DNA from: Vitrella brassicaformis
Taxonomy: Eukaryota; Sar; Vitrellaceae
Length of the DNA stretch: 44,727 nucleotides
Direction of reading: 5' to 3'
Assembly (NCBI GenBank): GCA_001179505.1
Contig: CDMY01000602.1
Coordinates: 1 to 44,727 of the forward strand
Below, piece by piece: positions 12,955 through 23,639 of this stretch. Below the pieces are notes generated by a model. That model was not told the origin of the DNA and searched no databases. It saw only the letters and a program-made list of their open reading frames with translations. The position numbers and the translations under genes were made by a program. The number at the start of each line of letters is the position of its first letter. Position 1 is the stretch's first letter.

Positions 12955-13180
12955 TCATCTCATCCTCTTCGACGTCCCCCATGACTTCAACCGAAGGCTT
13001 CAGATCAGGCAAATTGTACAGAGACACCAATAGATTATCTCAAATTAATAAACCAGACTGACCGACTTGCACCAGCATGGACGTCAACTTGAGACCGAAG
13101 CCCGGCAGTGTCATCAGAAAAGTGGCAATGAACGACAGCGGTACGTCCTCGTCCACCATCTCCTGGATGACCTCTCAGAC
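12955..13180 (-). repeat. Exon pair, copy 1, duplicated about 2.3 kb upstream
   Basis: The minus strand encodes SFIATFLMTLPGFGLKL then TSMLVQ, a GTCGGTCAG donor, and after a short intron EVMGDVEEDEMIEP. The same exon-intron-exon order recurs at 15249-15490. The two copies are in direct orientation on the minus strand and have clearly diverged. Confidence 0.65.
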
Positions 13181-14059
13181 GATGCCGATGACAGGAAGTG
13201 TCAAGTCCCTGTCTTCGTCGCCGGCGGTCTCATAGAATGCGTCCATTTGACCTACTCCGACAATGCTCGGGTCGTTGTGCGGCTGAGGGGGCGTAAAGAA
13301 GAACTTCAAGTAGTCTGCGGTCCTGTTTTGCTGACCGCCCTGACCGCGTCACACAAGGTAAAGAGACAGAAGGAATGCGAAAGGCTGAGAGGGACAATCG
13401 GGGAATCACCACTGCAATGGTGCCGGCTATCTCGCCCCTAATCATCAGGGCCAGAACCTCCAAACTGGTCAGTTGGTCCCCCTCCTGAGCGTATTCCTCC
13501 TGACGGAAAGACACCTTCTTGCCCAACGCAAGTAAGGCATCCCACGATTGATCGTTATTGCGGTTCGCGGTCAGGAGAGAGGCCTGCAACAAGCACATGG
13601 CCAGACGCGCATTGTAAAATAAGTTTGGCGCGTGACGATTATTCTTGTTTCTCGGCAATACCACACAGGCCCAGCCAAACTTCTCGAGGGTCAACCTTTC
13701 CCACTTTATGGGCGGGTCATGTGCCAGCCGGGGGAAGAGACCGAAGGACAGGTCCGCCAGGATCTCAAGAAGATAAACCGGGCGAATCGTACTTCCGTCC
13801 TCCAACTCTATCGGCTTGCAGGCAGGGATGATGGTGTCGGTCATGTCGGTCATCAAGACACACACCACGTTGCCGTCGGCGTCGTCTTTCAGCTTCCCCC
13901 ATGTATTGCACAAACGTCCATCGGTACCAGTCCATTGGAGAGCGATCCGCGTGTCGATGGCGATGAAGGACACCTGAGAGATCACCTGGCCGCCAAGTTG
14001 ACACGTCACGACTCCAGGCGCACTGCTTTGTCATAGAGAGAAACACAGATATGGATGTG

Positions 14060-14809
14060 CAGGATTTGCGCGTAGCAGGTGAACGTACCTCGCATCCTCT
14101 CCTGAATGTCGCAATCTACACACCCACCCAGTGTCAAAGCATCAAGTTGAGGTGACTTTGGTTGATGGATTTCGTCGACGTTGATCTTGGTTGGGTGAGA
14201 AAAGTGGTCGGCTAGGGAAAACTCCCACACCTCGGACGAATATTCGTTGACGTTAGACCACGTCGGCTGATGGGGCGGCTCCAGACCTCCACTGATGCAC
14301 TGATGGAGGCGCCGAAGACATAGTGGTCCTTGCATATTACAAACAGCAGGCGCTGCGTGTCCGAGACACAACACAACAGGTCGACCACAGTGGTGCCGTC
14401 GCGCCATATCCTGACGTACACACAGACAATGCTGCATCCCTCTCTCTCTCTCTGCGTGTGTTTGTCGGCTGCACACGTACCGGTAGACGGACTGCAGCTT
14501 AATGCTGTGGTCGCCCAGCAGTTCGAGGAGGCCGCAGTACTTCCGTCGTGTCAGCGACATGCCCTGCAGCACATGCACCTGCCAACAAGACATGGCACAC
14601 ACACACACATGCATACACACGTGAGCATAGTTGCCGAAGTCAGTTGTCTGCCGGTTTGTTCCTACCGTCTGCATATGAACGGCCAGCAGGGAAGCCACGG
14701 CGTCCTTCAGGCCGTAGTTGGGGCGGACGTTTGTGTGCGCAGTCTCCTCTCTGATCAACATGATACACATACGAATGCGGGGGGAAGACGTCGAACAACC
14801 GATTAACAC
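14060..14809 (-). pseudogene. TLDc-domain gene fragment, frameshifted
   Basis: TLDc domains occur in OXR1/NCOA7-type proteins that protect against oxidative stress and regulate V-ATPase. The minus strand holds an exon 14578-14481 (SLTRRKYCGLLELLGDH ... SVYR), spliced to an exon from 14410 (WRDGTTVVDLLCCV, LLFVICKDHYVFGA, then GGLEPPHQPT, SSEVWEFSLADHFSHPTK, LTLGGCVD). This follows the TLDc order: helix, LYR, loop, LLFVI/VFGA strand pair, WxFSL, PTK. Between FGASIS and GGLEPP the frame is broken by an exact 8-bp tandem duplication (14290-14305); removing one unit would restore the frame. The Gly-rich C-terminal end of the domain is not found. Upstream ORF 14809-14580 (RPNYGLKDAVASLLAVHM) may be a preceding exon. 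Family call is from memory of TLDc patterns. Confidence 0.6.
14290..14305 (+). repeat. 8-bp tandem duplication CACTGATG x2
   Basis: Two exact adjacent copies on the plus strand. The duplication shifts the TLDc reading frame on the minus strand by +8, with the expected residues resuming immediately after it. Confidence 0.9.
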
Positions 14810-14990
14810 CCTTATGTGTGTCGCCTCGGTGTCTTAGTCTACTTGCACGCGGGCCACTTGGTACGACGACGGTTGACGGTTGTTGGGGTTATGACGGATG
14901 AGCTTCCTGACGCACTGCAGACGCACACATTTCATGCCGTTGCGACCAACACTTTTTCCAATGCCCACTCACTCACCGCCGCATATATGT

Positions 14991-15165
14991 GTCTGTCTCT
15001 GTCTTCGTCTGTGTGTTCGTCTGTCTGTCTGTTTATCTGAGTCTGTCTGTGTTCGTCTGTCTTCTGTCTGTCTGCTTGTTTCTCTGTCTGTCTGTCTGTG
15101 TGTATGTCTGTCTGTCTGTATGTCTGTCTGTTCCTTTGTCTGTCGTCGGTCTGGCTGTCTGTCTC
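14991..15165 (+). repeat. Imperfect (TCTG)n tract
   Basis: About 175 bp of TCTG/TCTGTG repeats with interruptions, lying between minus-strand exon relics. The minus strand reads CAGA. No spacer-repeat order, so not a CRISPR. Confidence 0.85.
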
Positions 15166-15248
15166 ACTCACCGCCGCACAGTATGAATGACCTGAGCAAA
15201 GAGAAACCGCCATATACACAGCCGTCCTGCTGACCAAGCTTGATCATC

Positions 15249-15490
15249 TCATCCTCCCCGACATCCCCCATGATGTCTGCAGCCGAAGATTTCAGATAGG
15301 CAAGACAACATAGGAATAACTAAGTAGAAAAAGACAGCAGGGAAAGACACCGATAGATTGCCTCTGATTAACAACCCAGATCGACTGACCTGCACCAGCA
15401 TGGACGACAACTTAAGACCGAAGCCTAACAGCGTCATCAGGAGGGTGACGATAGACGACAGTGGTGCGTTCTCGGCCACTTGCATAGGAA
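15249..15490 (-). repeat. Exon pair, copy 2 (duplicate of 12955-13180)
   Basis: The minus strand encodes LSSIVTLLMTLLGFGLKL then SSMLVQ, a GTCAGTCG donor, an intron, and DIMGDVGEDEMIKLG. The order and length match copy 1. This copy lies between the TLDc fragment and the exons at 15.7-16.8 kb, showing that the block is a patchwork of related, rearranged exons. Confidence 0.6.
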
Positions 15491-15599
15491 CTCGTAGAGA
15501 CATGTCTCTACTGTTGTTCGGTTCCCCGTAGTGCCTGATGCGTTCTGCTCCTGAAGGCCTACTATCGATCGATGACAGAGGAGGATCCATGCCGCCACC

Positions 15600-16781
15600 T
15601 CCATTATCTTCAGAGGTCCCCGCGTAGAAAAACTGCTTAAAAAGGTTTATAATATCTGAGACATGAGGTGATGGAGACTCACTGGAAAGGACTCATAAAC
15701 AAAGGCCCAAGCAGACCATTTCATTTAACCTCGGACACTGTCGAGGCCTTGGGTTGCTCATGTAGAAGTCGGTGTCGACAGTGAAATCAAGGTGATCCTG
15801 TAGAGTGCCTGATTTTTTGATCCACTGAGCATAGATTCACAGTCCAGAGCCACCACCTTTTTGCTCTTTGAGGGTATCGCCTTTTCCTTGAGCCCTAAAA
15901 GTACAGATGCATCGCAGCGCACTAGTACTCTGCCATTCACGTGGGTGCACACATACTTTGAAGCCGGTGTCGCTTGCGTTTCAACTGCAGGTGAAGGACG
16001 ACCATACTGTTGGGGTTCCATGGCCACTTCCTGCGCTCCCGCTTGACTTCATTAAGACATGCAGCATCTGCTCGGTCAAGCTCATCAAAGTAACGTCGAT
16101 AAGCAGCCTACCACGCATCAATCCATTCACCCAAGATATGCGTCTAATGACCGCTTTGTTTTTACCTGGATCTTGACCTCTTCTGCAGAAGGAGGGAGCG
16201 GGGAGTGGAGGAAGCTATCGAGATATTCCACCCGCTGCAAAAAGCACACACCCACCACAGACCTGGTTGGTCCGTTATGCTGTCTGTGTTACGTCATCTG
16301 CTACTATCGGCGTATCCTCCGTCGACTGCGTTTCGCCATTGGCTGGCGTTGGCGCATCTCCGGTCGAGTAGAGCTGCACGTGAGGCGCCCTTGACACGCT
16401 CTCGATGCCCCTTCTTGCCGCTTCGGCCCTGCGCACACCGCTGCAGAAGGGGGGGACAAACGTCGAGCCACCAGCATCAACGACAGCTGTGTGCAAGAAA
16501 GAAAGCTCCAGCACGAGTATAGCTCCAGCACACATACGTAAGCTAGTGCTTGCGTTCACATATCTGCAAATCCGCAATCAAATTGTCCAATCGTCTCACT
16601 TTCTCGACAGGCCGTCTATCTGTGCAGCAGGACGCCGTGCACAGCGCAGAAGAGGCGCAAATGAACTCGCCCAATGCACTCCGTCGCACCCTGGGTTGGG
16701 GCACTTGAGCATGCAGTCTGGCTGGCGCTCCTCCGGTGCAGCATCCGTTGGGCATGCGCACGCTGTGCTGGGGTGATCCAC
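15600..16781 (-). other. Candidate coding exons, possibly the N-terminal part of the TLDc gene
   Basis: Read 5' to 3' on the minus strand: an ATG at 16781, CMLKCPNPGCDGVHWASSF, then AAQIDGL, a one-base frame break near 16610-16615, then EKVRRLDNLIADLQ, which looks like a short coiled coil. Next a Ser/Thr-rich exon near 16500-16290, then RVEYLDSFLHSPLPPSAEE ending at a GTAAAA donor near 16168. After an AG near 16038 comes a longer exon down to about 15770 with VVALDCES and ALYRITLIS. VVALDCE resembles the first motif of DEDD exonucleases, but no other exonuclease motif follows. The exons have AT-richer, tract-poor introns. Linkage to the TLDc fragment is inferred from order only. Confidence 0.35.
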
Positions 16782-17124
16782 TCGCCGCCGCTGCCCATTG
16801 AAAGGCTACGTGGAACCTAGGGCCTTGGCTGGGGCTACTGTCAAATCCGCGGAGATCCTGGCCAATCGCAATGGCGGCGGAGTGCCGGCCAGAATGCCCA
16901 GCCTTTTAGGGTCTCTTTGCTGTCGGCTTTTCCTTGAAGACTCGAATGCCATCATGTACGTTGCCTGCCTTCTTGCGTGTCTGTCTGTTCAACACAGTAA
17001 GTATACACCCGCACTCACGGGAGCGAATTAATTAAGTGCACACACACAGAAGCACCCACACAGACCGTGCACACAAAACACAGACGCCACACCCAATCCA
17101 TCCATCCGCCCGGTTGTCTGACTA
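16782..17124. other. Intergenic, CA-rich; no gene seen
   Basis: This is the 3' flank of the SET gene and the 5' side of the degenerate block. A CA/ACAG-rich run lies at 17035-17100. No supported reading frame. Confidence 0.4.
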
Positions 17125-20100
17125 TCAGCTGTTGAGAATCCATTTGCCGACCTCCTTGGCCACGGTGACCGCGCGGGGCAAAGTCACATTCTCATGCAAC
17201 TCACCTGCACACACACACGAGAGAGATGCCACATGCTCACCATTCGACCGATGTGCATCTCTGTGTGCGGGGACCTCTGAGTATGAGTGCTGCCTCTTTG
17301 TAGCACGTCAAGGCAAGGTACTCGCTCATCTTGGCTCGAATCACGTTGGTGCGCCACAGACCATCCAACCCCTGATATGCGCATAGACACACACACACAC
17401 ACTCGTGTGCCTCACCAAAGTGTCATTGAGGAGCGCTCCCTCACCGTCAGTTTCGACACGGATTGGTCGTCTGCTTTGCTCCACCAGGTGCCGTCGATCC
17501 GCAGCCCGTCCTCATACACACCACTGACACACACAGGCAGACGAAGTACTGACTGTGGAGAGGGGGTTTGTGTGTGTGTGTAATGTCACTTACCCTTGTG
17601 TCTTGCTGGCTGCGGGCTTCAGTTCGGTCCACCACACCCATGACTGATCGATCCATCCATCCATTCCTCAGAGGACAGGTGTGTGCGCGTGTGTGTGGTG
17701 TGTGGTGTGTATGCTGCAGGAAGGCCACCAATGTAAGTACCTGTGTGGCGATGTTTCGGTTGTCCTTCAGTAGCTTGATGAATGGCGTGATGGTTGTGTC
17801 GTTCTCGTAGCGGGCCATGAAGGCCGAGAAGGCCGACTCCCACCACTCAATGGCGTCCTCAAAGGACGACACAGAGCTGCCTGCAATGAGTAGAATGGAT
17901 GCACACCAACAGACAGACACAATACACACACACATACAAGTGAGTGCGTGTGTGTCCTCACTCACTGGTCGAGTTGATGACTTTGCTGCTGACGGTCCGG
18001 AGGTCTTGGGGAATGCCGTGCACCCACGTGTTGAGCCGCATGTCAACCGCCACCCACGAGGGGTCTGACAAACGAAATAACCCACAGAAATCCACACTCA
18101 ATTCACGCCACTGCGTGTGCGCCGATTTGCTCGTGTCTGGCTCACCATAGTCTTTCTTGAGCTTTTGCAGCCTGTGTGGATACGCGCGATGCGTCAGCCA
18201 GGAATCCGATTGGTGCGTGTGCATGCACTCCTTCATTGTGCCTACTCGCTGGTCCATATTCTGAATGTGTGTGAGGGCTCGTGGCGGGGCTCCAGCGTGA
18301 AACCGTAGACGCTGAACAGCTGACACGACACGCACACACACACATGAGTAGACACACACATCAAATTTGGAATGGATGGGTGTGTCTACTCATTGATTGT
18401 AGGTAGGTACCTGTGCGTTGGATCGCGTGCCGTAGGATAGGAAGATCTCCTGGCCTTCACACATACGCACACACACAACCAGGCAGCCATGTGTCCATCC
18501 ATCCATCAATCCATCCACCCATCCAGCTGTGTGCTAGGATGGGCTGGGCTGGGGTGGGCTGGTGTCCATGAGTGAGCACCTTTGTTGACGAATTCCTTTG
18601 TGGTGATCTTTAGGCTGTCCGTCGACTCATCCCAGTTCCACTCCTGCACACACGCACACAGAGCAGGCAGACAGCCGACAGATGGCTGGAAGCGTGTGTG
18701 TGTCTGTGTGTGTGTGTGTTGATGTGATGCGCCTACTGCGTTGTGGTGGTGTCCGTGGTTCATCATGTCGGCCACCATGACCAGGGCGAACCCATGACGA
18801 GTCGAGAACGAACGAGTGGCGATGCTGCGCGCACACACCACATAGGTGTTGAAGTGCATTCTCTGTGTGTGTGTGTGTGTGTGTTTGCTCACGACATGCA
18901 TGAGGAAATGAAGGCTGTCTTGTTGAAGGCCCCGATGTCTTGCCGGTCCAGGTTGGCCACTATCTTTGTGTGATCGCGGTCGTACCAAGCCCTGCCCGTT
19001 CATCGACACACACACACAGACCCATGTGTGTGTGCGCAGCAGGTGGAAGGGATTCACTAACGCACTTGCTTCGGCTGGCCAGCTCGTATTCGGGCGAACC
19101 TTCAAGCAGCTTCAGTCGCCTCTCTGGCTGACAACACACACACGCCATGCTCACAAGCTCATCAGTTTACCAGTGCATGTGTCCATCCATCCATTTGTGT
19201 GTGTGTGTAAGCGGCCCAGCGCACCTGGAAGAATATCATGGTGTCGTATGCCTCCTCGCCTATCACTCTGGTGTAGGGGTACCAGTAGCTCTTCACGCCC
19301 TTCTGCACCTCAGCAGCTGCACACCACACACACACACACACGCACACACGACATGCAGACATGGCGGCGGTCCCATACACGATACACACACGCGTGAACG
19401 CACTGTGAGTACTCAGATAGGCCCCCAAGGCAGGATGCTGTAGAGCCAACCCAGGGATGGCCTCTACTCTCCCAGGCAACTCTGACCTGACGGACGTCCA
19501 CGTGTGTGTTCATACGTGTCCGTGTGGCTGTGCGTGTGTGTCTGTCTGCGTACCTCATCTTTGCGTTTGGCAGGGTGAGGTGGTTCTTGATGGGTACCTG
19601 GATGAGCAGGGTGTTCTTCTCCAGCGACTGGGTGGTGATGACGCCACGCACCGGCCGGTCGGGGGGCGTCAGGGCGATACCTGCACACATACACACGGAT
19701 GAAGCTTGGATGGATCGATTTGCACAGGTGCGTGTGTACACGTTGGTACCATCATGGACGAAGCTGTCACGCTGCCGCACCTGCAGACGAGAAAGGGGGA
19801 CCAACTCAATGATTGGTTGCGAGTGTCTGTCTGCCTGTATGACAGACATACCCATTTCTTCATGGCTTCCCACTCTTTGTACACATCGAGCGGCCCATCC
19901 TTCGGCCTGACACAGGCACAAACACACACAGGCAGACACACAGGCGTCCGCACACACGCGTGACATCTGATTGCTGTTCTGTGCCGGTGCACAGCTGCAC
20001 GTTACCTGACGTCAAAGTAGGTCTCCCAGAAGTCCCTCGGACCCCATTGCACGCACGCCACTGCTATGGCGAGAGATGGCACGGCGATGGAGAGCACCAC

Positions 20101-20217
20101 AACGCCCAGATTGGACGTGCTGCCGCTGCTGCTGGCGCTGCGTGTCGGTGGTGAAGTGGCAGCTGCAGATGCGCTGCCGCTTTCTTTCGCCGCCTTCTTC
20201 CTTGGCTGGCCATTCAT
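17125..20217 (-). CDS. SET-domain protein N-methyltransferase (SETD/LSMT type) with N-terminal membrane segment
   Basis: It transfers methyl groups from S-adenosylmethionine to lysine (or histidine) of a protein substrate; the target is unknown. Eighteen exons (5' to 3'): 20217-20006, 19906-19852, 19780-19750, 19680-19554, 19486-19413, 19316-19225, 19127-19066, 18991-18893, 18824-18737, 18643-18580, 18454-18411, 18319-18246, 18171-18146, 18064-17966, 17880-17741, 17552-17445, 17371-17275, 17204-17125, giving 523 residues. A Ser/Ala-rich N-terminus precedes a membrane helix (about 36-56). The SET region is split by an iSET insert: GIALTPPDRPVRGV (about 100), VADMMNH (about 265), GQEIFLSYGTRSNAQ (302-316), then LFSVYGF with the usual Tyr. 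A Rubis-subs-bind-like C-terminal half follows. The family is normally soluble, so the membrane helix is unusual. The 17552 acceptor is the least certain border. Divergent from the F-box-like gene. Confidence 0.8.
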
Positions 20218-20583
20218 TCTCCCGTTTCCTCACACGCGGCAGGGATTCGAAGGGTCACAGGGTTTCATACCCTTTAGCCCCACGAAAGGCCCAGTTTTTG
20301 TCCGCCTTCTCGGATAGCTGTGCGATGAGAGAGTGCCGCACTCGGCCGACAAACGGGCGAGAAGAGTCAATCGAGTCAGTCATCCCTCTCGGCTGCTGTG
20401 GTGAGATGGCGAGCCATTGAGCTGACAGCTAAACAGAGGTGAGGGAGGCCGACCACTCACTGACTGACTCACTGATGCGCTCACTGATCCATTGGCCTCA
20501 ATGCGCTCGCCGTCCTCTTCTGTTGGCATCTCTCTCTCTCTCTCTCTGTCGGCCCATCGCTGCAGGCGTGTCGTTGAGGAGTG
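20218..20583. promoter_or_regulatory. Shared 5' region of SET gene and F-box-like gene; inside the inverted duplication
   Basis: 366 bp lie between the divergent start codons (20217 and 20584). The segment from about 20237 on, including GTTTCATACCCTTTAGCCCC and the CGGCCGAC...GGCTGCTG stretch, recurs inverted at about 44140-44370, so the duplication ends about 20 bp upstream of the SET start codon. Promoter role is inferred from position. Confidence 0.4.
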
Positions 20584-22517
20584 ATGGCGGCCTCCTCATC
20601 TGCCAGTGGTGGTGGTGGTGGTGGTGGTGCATTCAGTTCTCTGCCTGCTGATCTGTCCGTCTGATCATCGAACGAGGTGAGCAACACACAGATCAATGAG
20701 CAGCATGCTTGATGCACACAATCCTCTGTCGGCTCTGTCGCTCTGTGCAGGCTGTCGTGGAGCACATCATAGCCACCCAGATGCAGCAACCGCAGCATCA
20801 GCAGCAGGACCCCTTCTCGTATATCTTCGTCGGCCGCCGCACCTTCTACCTCTTCAGCAGCATCAAGGACATCCTGCGGCTGAGGGCCACCTGCACGTGG
20901 ATCAGAGAGCTCTTCAACGCGGCCCAGCTGAGAGATCGGCTCCACCACTCGCTGGGCTCACAGGCGGGGCTGAACAGCTTTGAGAGAGTGGCCGACAAGA
21001 GGGCGAGAGAAATCACTCGAGTCAGTCATCCCTCTCGGCTGCTGCGGTGAGATGGCGGGCCATTGAGCTGACANNNNNNNNNNNNNNNNNNNNNNNNNNN
21101 NNNNNNNNNNNNNNNNNNNNNNNNNNNNNNNNNNNNNNNNNNNNNNNNNNNNNNNNNNNNNNNNNNNNNNNNNNNNNNNNNNNNNNNNNNNNNNNNNNNN
21201 NNNNNNNNNNNNNNNNNNNNNNNNNNNNNNNNNNNNNNNNNNNNNNNNNNNNNNNNNNNNNNNNNNNNNNNNNNNNNNNNNNNNNNNNNNNNNNNNNNNN
21301 NNNNNNNNNNNNNNNNNNNNNNNNNNNNNNNNNNNNNNNNNNNNNNNNNNNNNNNNNNNNNNNNNNNNNNNNNGGGCAGCAAGTGCAGTTGCTGCGGTTC
21401 GACGACGACCAGTTCGGCACACACGATCTGCTGGCGGCTGTGTGTGTGGTGGAGGAGGGGGGTTGGGACGAGATGGCCGAGGTGATTGAGCTGGCGGGGC
21501 AGTGCGGCTGCTGTGACCTGCCTGTCATCCTCACAGCCGATGACATCAACACACACACAAACAAAACGGTGAGCCAGCAAACAGAGGGGCGGGGAGGGGA
21601 GGCAGAGGGCCTGATTCTCTCTGTCTGTCTCTCTGTCTGTGTGTGTGGTCGTGTGTGTAGGCGTATGTGTCGGCTCCCCGTGTGTTGGCGCAGCTCAAGA
21701 TGGTCGGCCGCCACGTCCACTTCAGTGACGACAGCTGCCTGCAGCTGTTTCAACACGGCAATGGTGAGGTGAGGGCCATCAGAGACGAGCCCGACTTCCG
21801 TCTTGAGGTCGACCCGCCCCTCCTCGCCGGCCACCTGTATCGGCAGCACCGACAGCCACACGACCCACCAGTGCGTGAGGGCATCATCTACTCGACCGCC
21901 AACGCCGGATGGGTGTCGGCTGCTTATGGCCTGTACACCCATGCGTCAGTGTCGTCGTTTGCCAAGTTCATAGTCCTCGACCACTTCCGCGAGACTCACC
22001 AGACCAACCGCACATCGATCACACTCAACAGGTGACAACACACCGATGGCACCAGTGGCAAGAGAGGAAAGCCGTTGGTTGTGTGTGTGGTTGGTTCAGG
22101 TATGTTGGTGGCGACCGTCTGGATGACCTGCTGACCGAGTCGCCCCACACACCGGTGGCCGGCTGTACGACCACAGTCAGCTGCGGCGGTGACCGATGGC
22201 TGGTGCTAACCGACAGCAACCACAACTTCGTCGCACGGATTCAGATCCAGCAAGCAGGAAACAACGACGGTTAGAGTGGCAGATTGTTAATGGCCAGATG
22301 TCACGCATTCTTCTTTGCCTTGTGTGCAGTGGATGTGCGTGTCGTGACTACTGAGGCGGCTGTGTGTAGGAGTGGCGCCTTCAAGCACCGCTTCCCGGTG
22401 ACCACTCAGCTGGCTCGCGTGGCGTTGGGGGCGGTGGCGCCATACGTCTTCGACGGACAAGTATACCAGCAGCAGCAGCAGCAGCAGGATGACGACAGCG
22501 ACGATACAATAGAATAA
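20584..22517 (+). CDS. F-box-like protein of unknown function, left copy, interrupted by assembly gap
   Basis: Exons visible: about 20751 to the gap and gap to 21568, 21661-22031, 22100-22269, 22330-22517 (TAA). The first part reads SYIFVGRRTFYLFSSIKD then ILRLRATCTWIRELF, resembling the second half of an F-box (recruits substrates to SCF ubiquitin ligases). Residues beyond are not recognised; the tail is Gln- then Asp-rich. The upstream ATG at 20584 opens FSSLPADLSV, an F-box-like beginning, but meets TGA before the GTGAGC donor, in both arms. The true start is therefore uncertain. Exons 21661-22517 stay in frame. Further acidic exons (about 22588-22650 and 22735-22770, ending ESGD and TGA) exist downstream, but the donor leading to them, present in the right arm, is lost here. 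The family is inferred weakly. Confidence 0.5.
21074..21373. other. Assembly gap (300 N)
   Basis: Exactly 300 N inside the F-box-like exon. Just before it, 20971-21073 does not continue the exon but repeats sequence from upstream of the gene (compare 20330-20430), and is closer to the right-arm version (about 44250-44150, reverse). The scaffold is therefore wrong or incomplete here. Reading frames running through the N run are artefacts. Confidence 0.95.
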
Positions 22518-23520
22518 GGACACACACATGGATGGATGGATGGATGGATGACGTGCCTTCTCTCTCTCTGTGTGTGAGTGGTCAGCAGATGCCGACGATG
22601 GTGACGATGAGAGCGGCGATATGAATGACGGCAGCGGAGAGGGCGACGGGGGTACACAGTCACACACAGCAAAGAGGTCCTCACGTCGACCTGCATCACA
22701 TGCATGTGTGTGTGTGTCCTGTGCCTTCGACAGGTGACGATGGCGCAGCTGAGGCGGAGAGCGGCGACTGATCGATCCATCAGTCAACACTGGTGGGTGA
22801 GCAGCGATGCACATCCTCTGTTATGCGGCTGAATGTCATCCTGATTGGTGTGTGTGCGTCTGTCATCAGGAGGGTATCTCTTGGGTGCCGGCTGTCGTCA
22901 TCTCTGTAGCCAATCCGTTTGTGGGCAAAACGAATCGCATACCGATCACTTTGTTGACAGACAGACCAGCTGCTGATGGGTGACTGAATGGCTGGCTTGG
23001 CTCTGATGCATGCATCAGTTCAGGGGGTCTATGGCTTGGCCTTTTTGCCCGTGCGTCTCTCTTCCCTGCGTGTAGCCCTCTCTCCCTCCCTCTCCCTCTC
23101 TGTATGTCTGTCTGTAGGAAGAGATATCTGCCCGTCCTCATGGCTGGCTGCCTGTGGGTGTGAGTGGGTGTGGGTGTGGGGGCGGTCATCCTGTCTGCCG
23201 GCCGATTTGGTGTGATGCTCCGGCCGATGTGCGACTGTGTGTGGCTGCCTGGCTGACTCACTCGCCAATGCCGTCTCTCTCTCGATGGCTGTGTGGTGGA
23301 GTTTGTCTGCCTATGTGTGTGAGTGAACTGACATTTGCCTGACCGGCAGCACCTTTCCCTTAATTCTGTGTCTCACACACTCATTCATTGCAATGAAGTC
23401 AGTCACTCGTGCGATTGTGTCTGAGCTGTGGGCGGGCGGACACCTATGGCCAGACCACACACATATCAACGAAAATGAAAAGTACAGAAAAGTACAGGCA
23501 GGTGAACAGCAACCCAGCGG

Positions 23521-23580
23521 TCCATTCCATCCCATCCCATCCCATCCCATCGCCTCCCCTCCCCTCATCTCATCTCATGG
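23521..23580 (+). repeat. Pentanucleotide microsatellites CCCAT and CATCT
   Basis: Four to five CCCAT units followed by CCCCT and CATCT units. The right arm (41371-41420, inverted) has more GATGA-type units and fewer of the others, showing independent slippage in the two arms. Confidence 0.85.
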
Positions 23581-23639
23581 TGGACCCAGCCTCGGCAGTG
23601 GCCCAACGCGACCTGCGTCATGATGCTCCACTGCAACAA

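Larger units (their letters stand above)
9910..14009 (-). pseudogene. Degenerate multi-exon coding region, family not recognised
   Basis: Several minus-strand stretches look protein-coding but do not join into one frame. Read 5' to 3': an open frame 14009 to about 13420 (motifs NLFYNARLAMCLLQASLL, DGSTIRPVYLLEILADL); 13350-13080 (KFFFTPPQPHNDPSIVG ... SFIATFLMTLPGFGLKL) with an in-frame TGA at 13177-13175; 13010-12850 (SAWVDTNVKKFMGHVSGDF, then a GTAAG donor); 12770-12590 (HVGTVAMWMYQKLCKQREI, then AHAELTKLLCDSMTLITIT) with a one-base frame change near 12640-12655; smaller pieces near 12.3, 11.9, 11.6, 11.0 kb; and 10190-9910 (CEIRERLKATEKRARSS, then a frame change near 10045, ending ALDRFMTHHRAEHADWKK and TAA at 9912-9910). 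TG tracts typical of introns elsewhere are almost absent. I do not recognise the family. The breaks point to a pseudogene, though sequencing errors or missed tiny introns are possible. Confidence 0.45.

Noticed and set aside
2383-13177. TGA read as a sense codon in this genome
   Set aside because: TGA stops appear in nuclease copy 1, in the 9.9-14 kb block and in the F-box-like start, but USO1, SET, EF2, the PDI-like gene and the intact nuclease-like gene all end in TGA at the expected place, so ordinary stops in decayed genes are simpler.
9910-14009. Inositol-trisphosphate or ryanodine receptor, or UBE4-type E3, identity for the degenerate block
   Set aside because: I compared the peptide pieces with remembered channel and Ufd2-core motifs and found no consistent order or diagnostic residues.
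14991-15165. CRISPR-like periodic array
   Set aside because: It is a simple TCTG microsatellite without unique spacers; the other periodic runs are CA/TG, GA or TGGA repeats, and the genome is eukaryotic.
15758-16027. DEDD RNA exonuclease gene based on VVALDCES
   Set aside because: Only the first motif is visible; the later Asp and His/Tyr motifs are absent downstream, so I keep it as a remark within the degenerate block.
21022-21942. Long reading frames running through the gap
   Set aside because: They exist only because N is translated as X; the flanks belong to different sequence copies.
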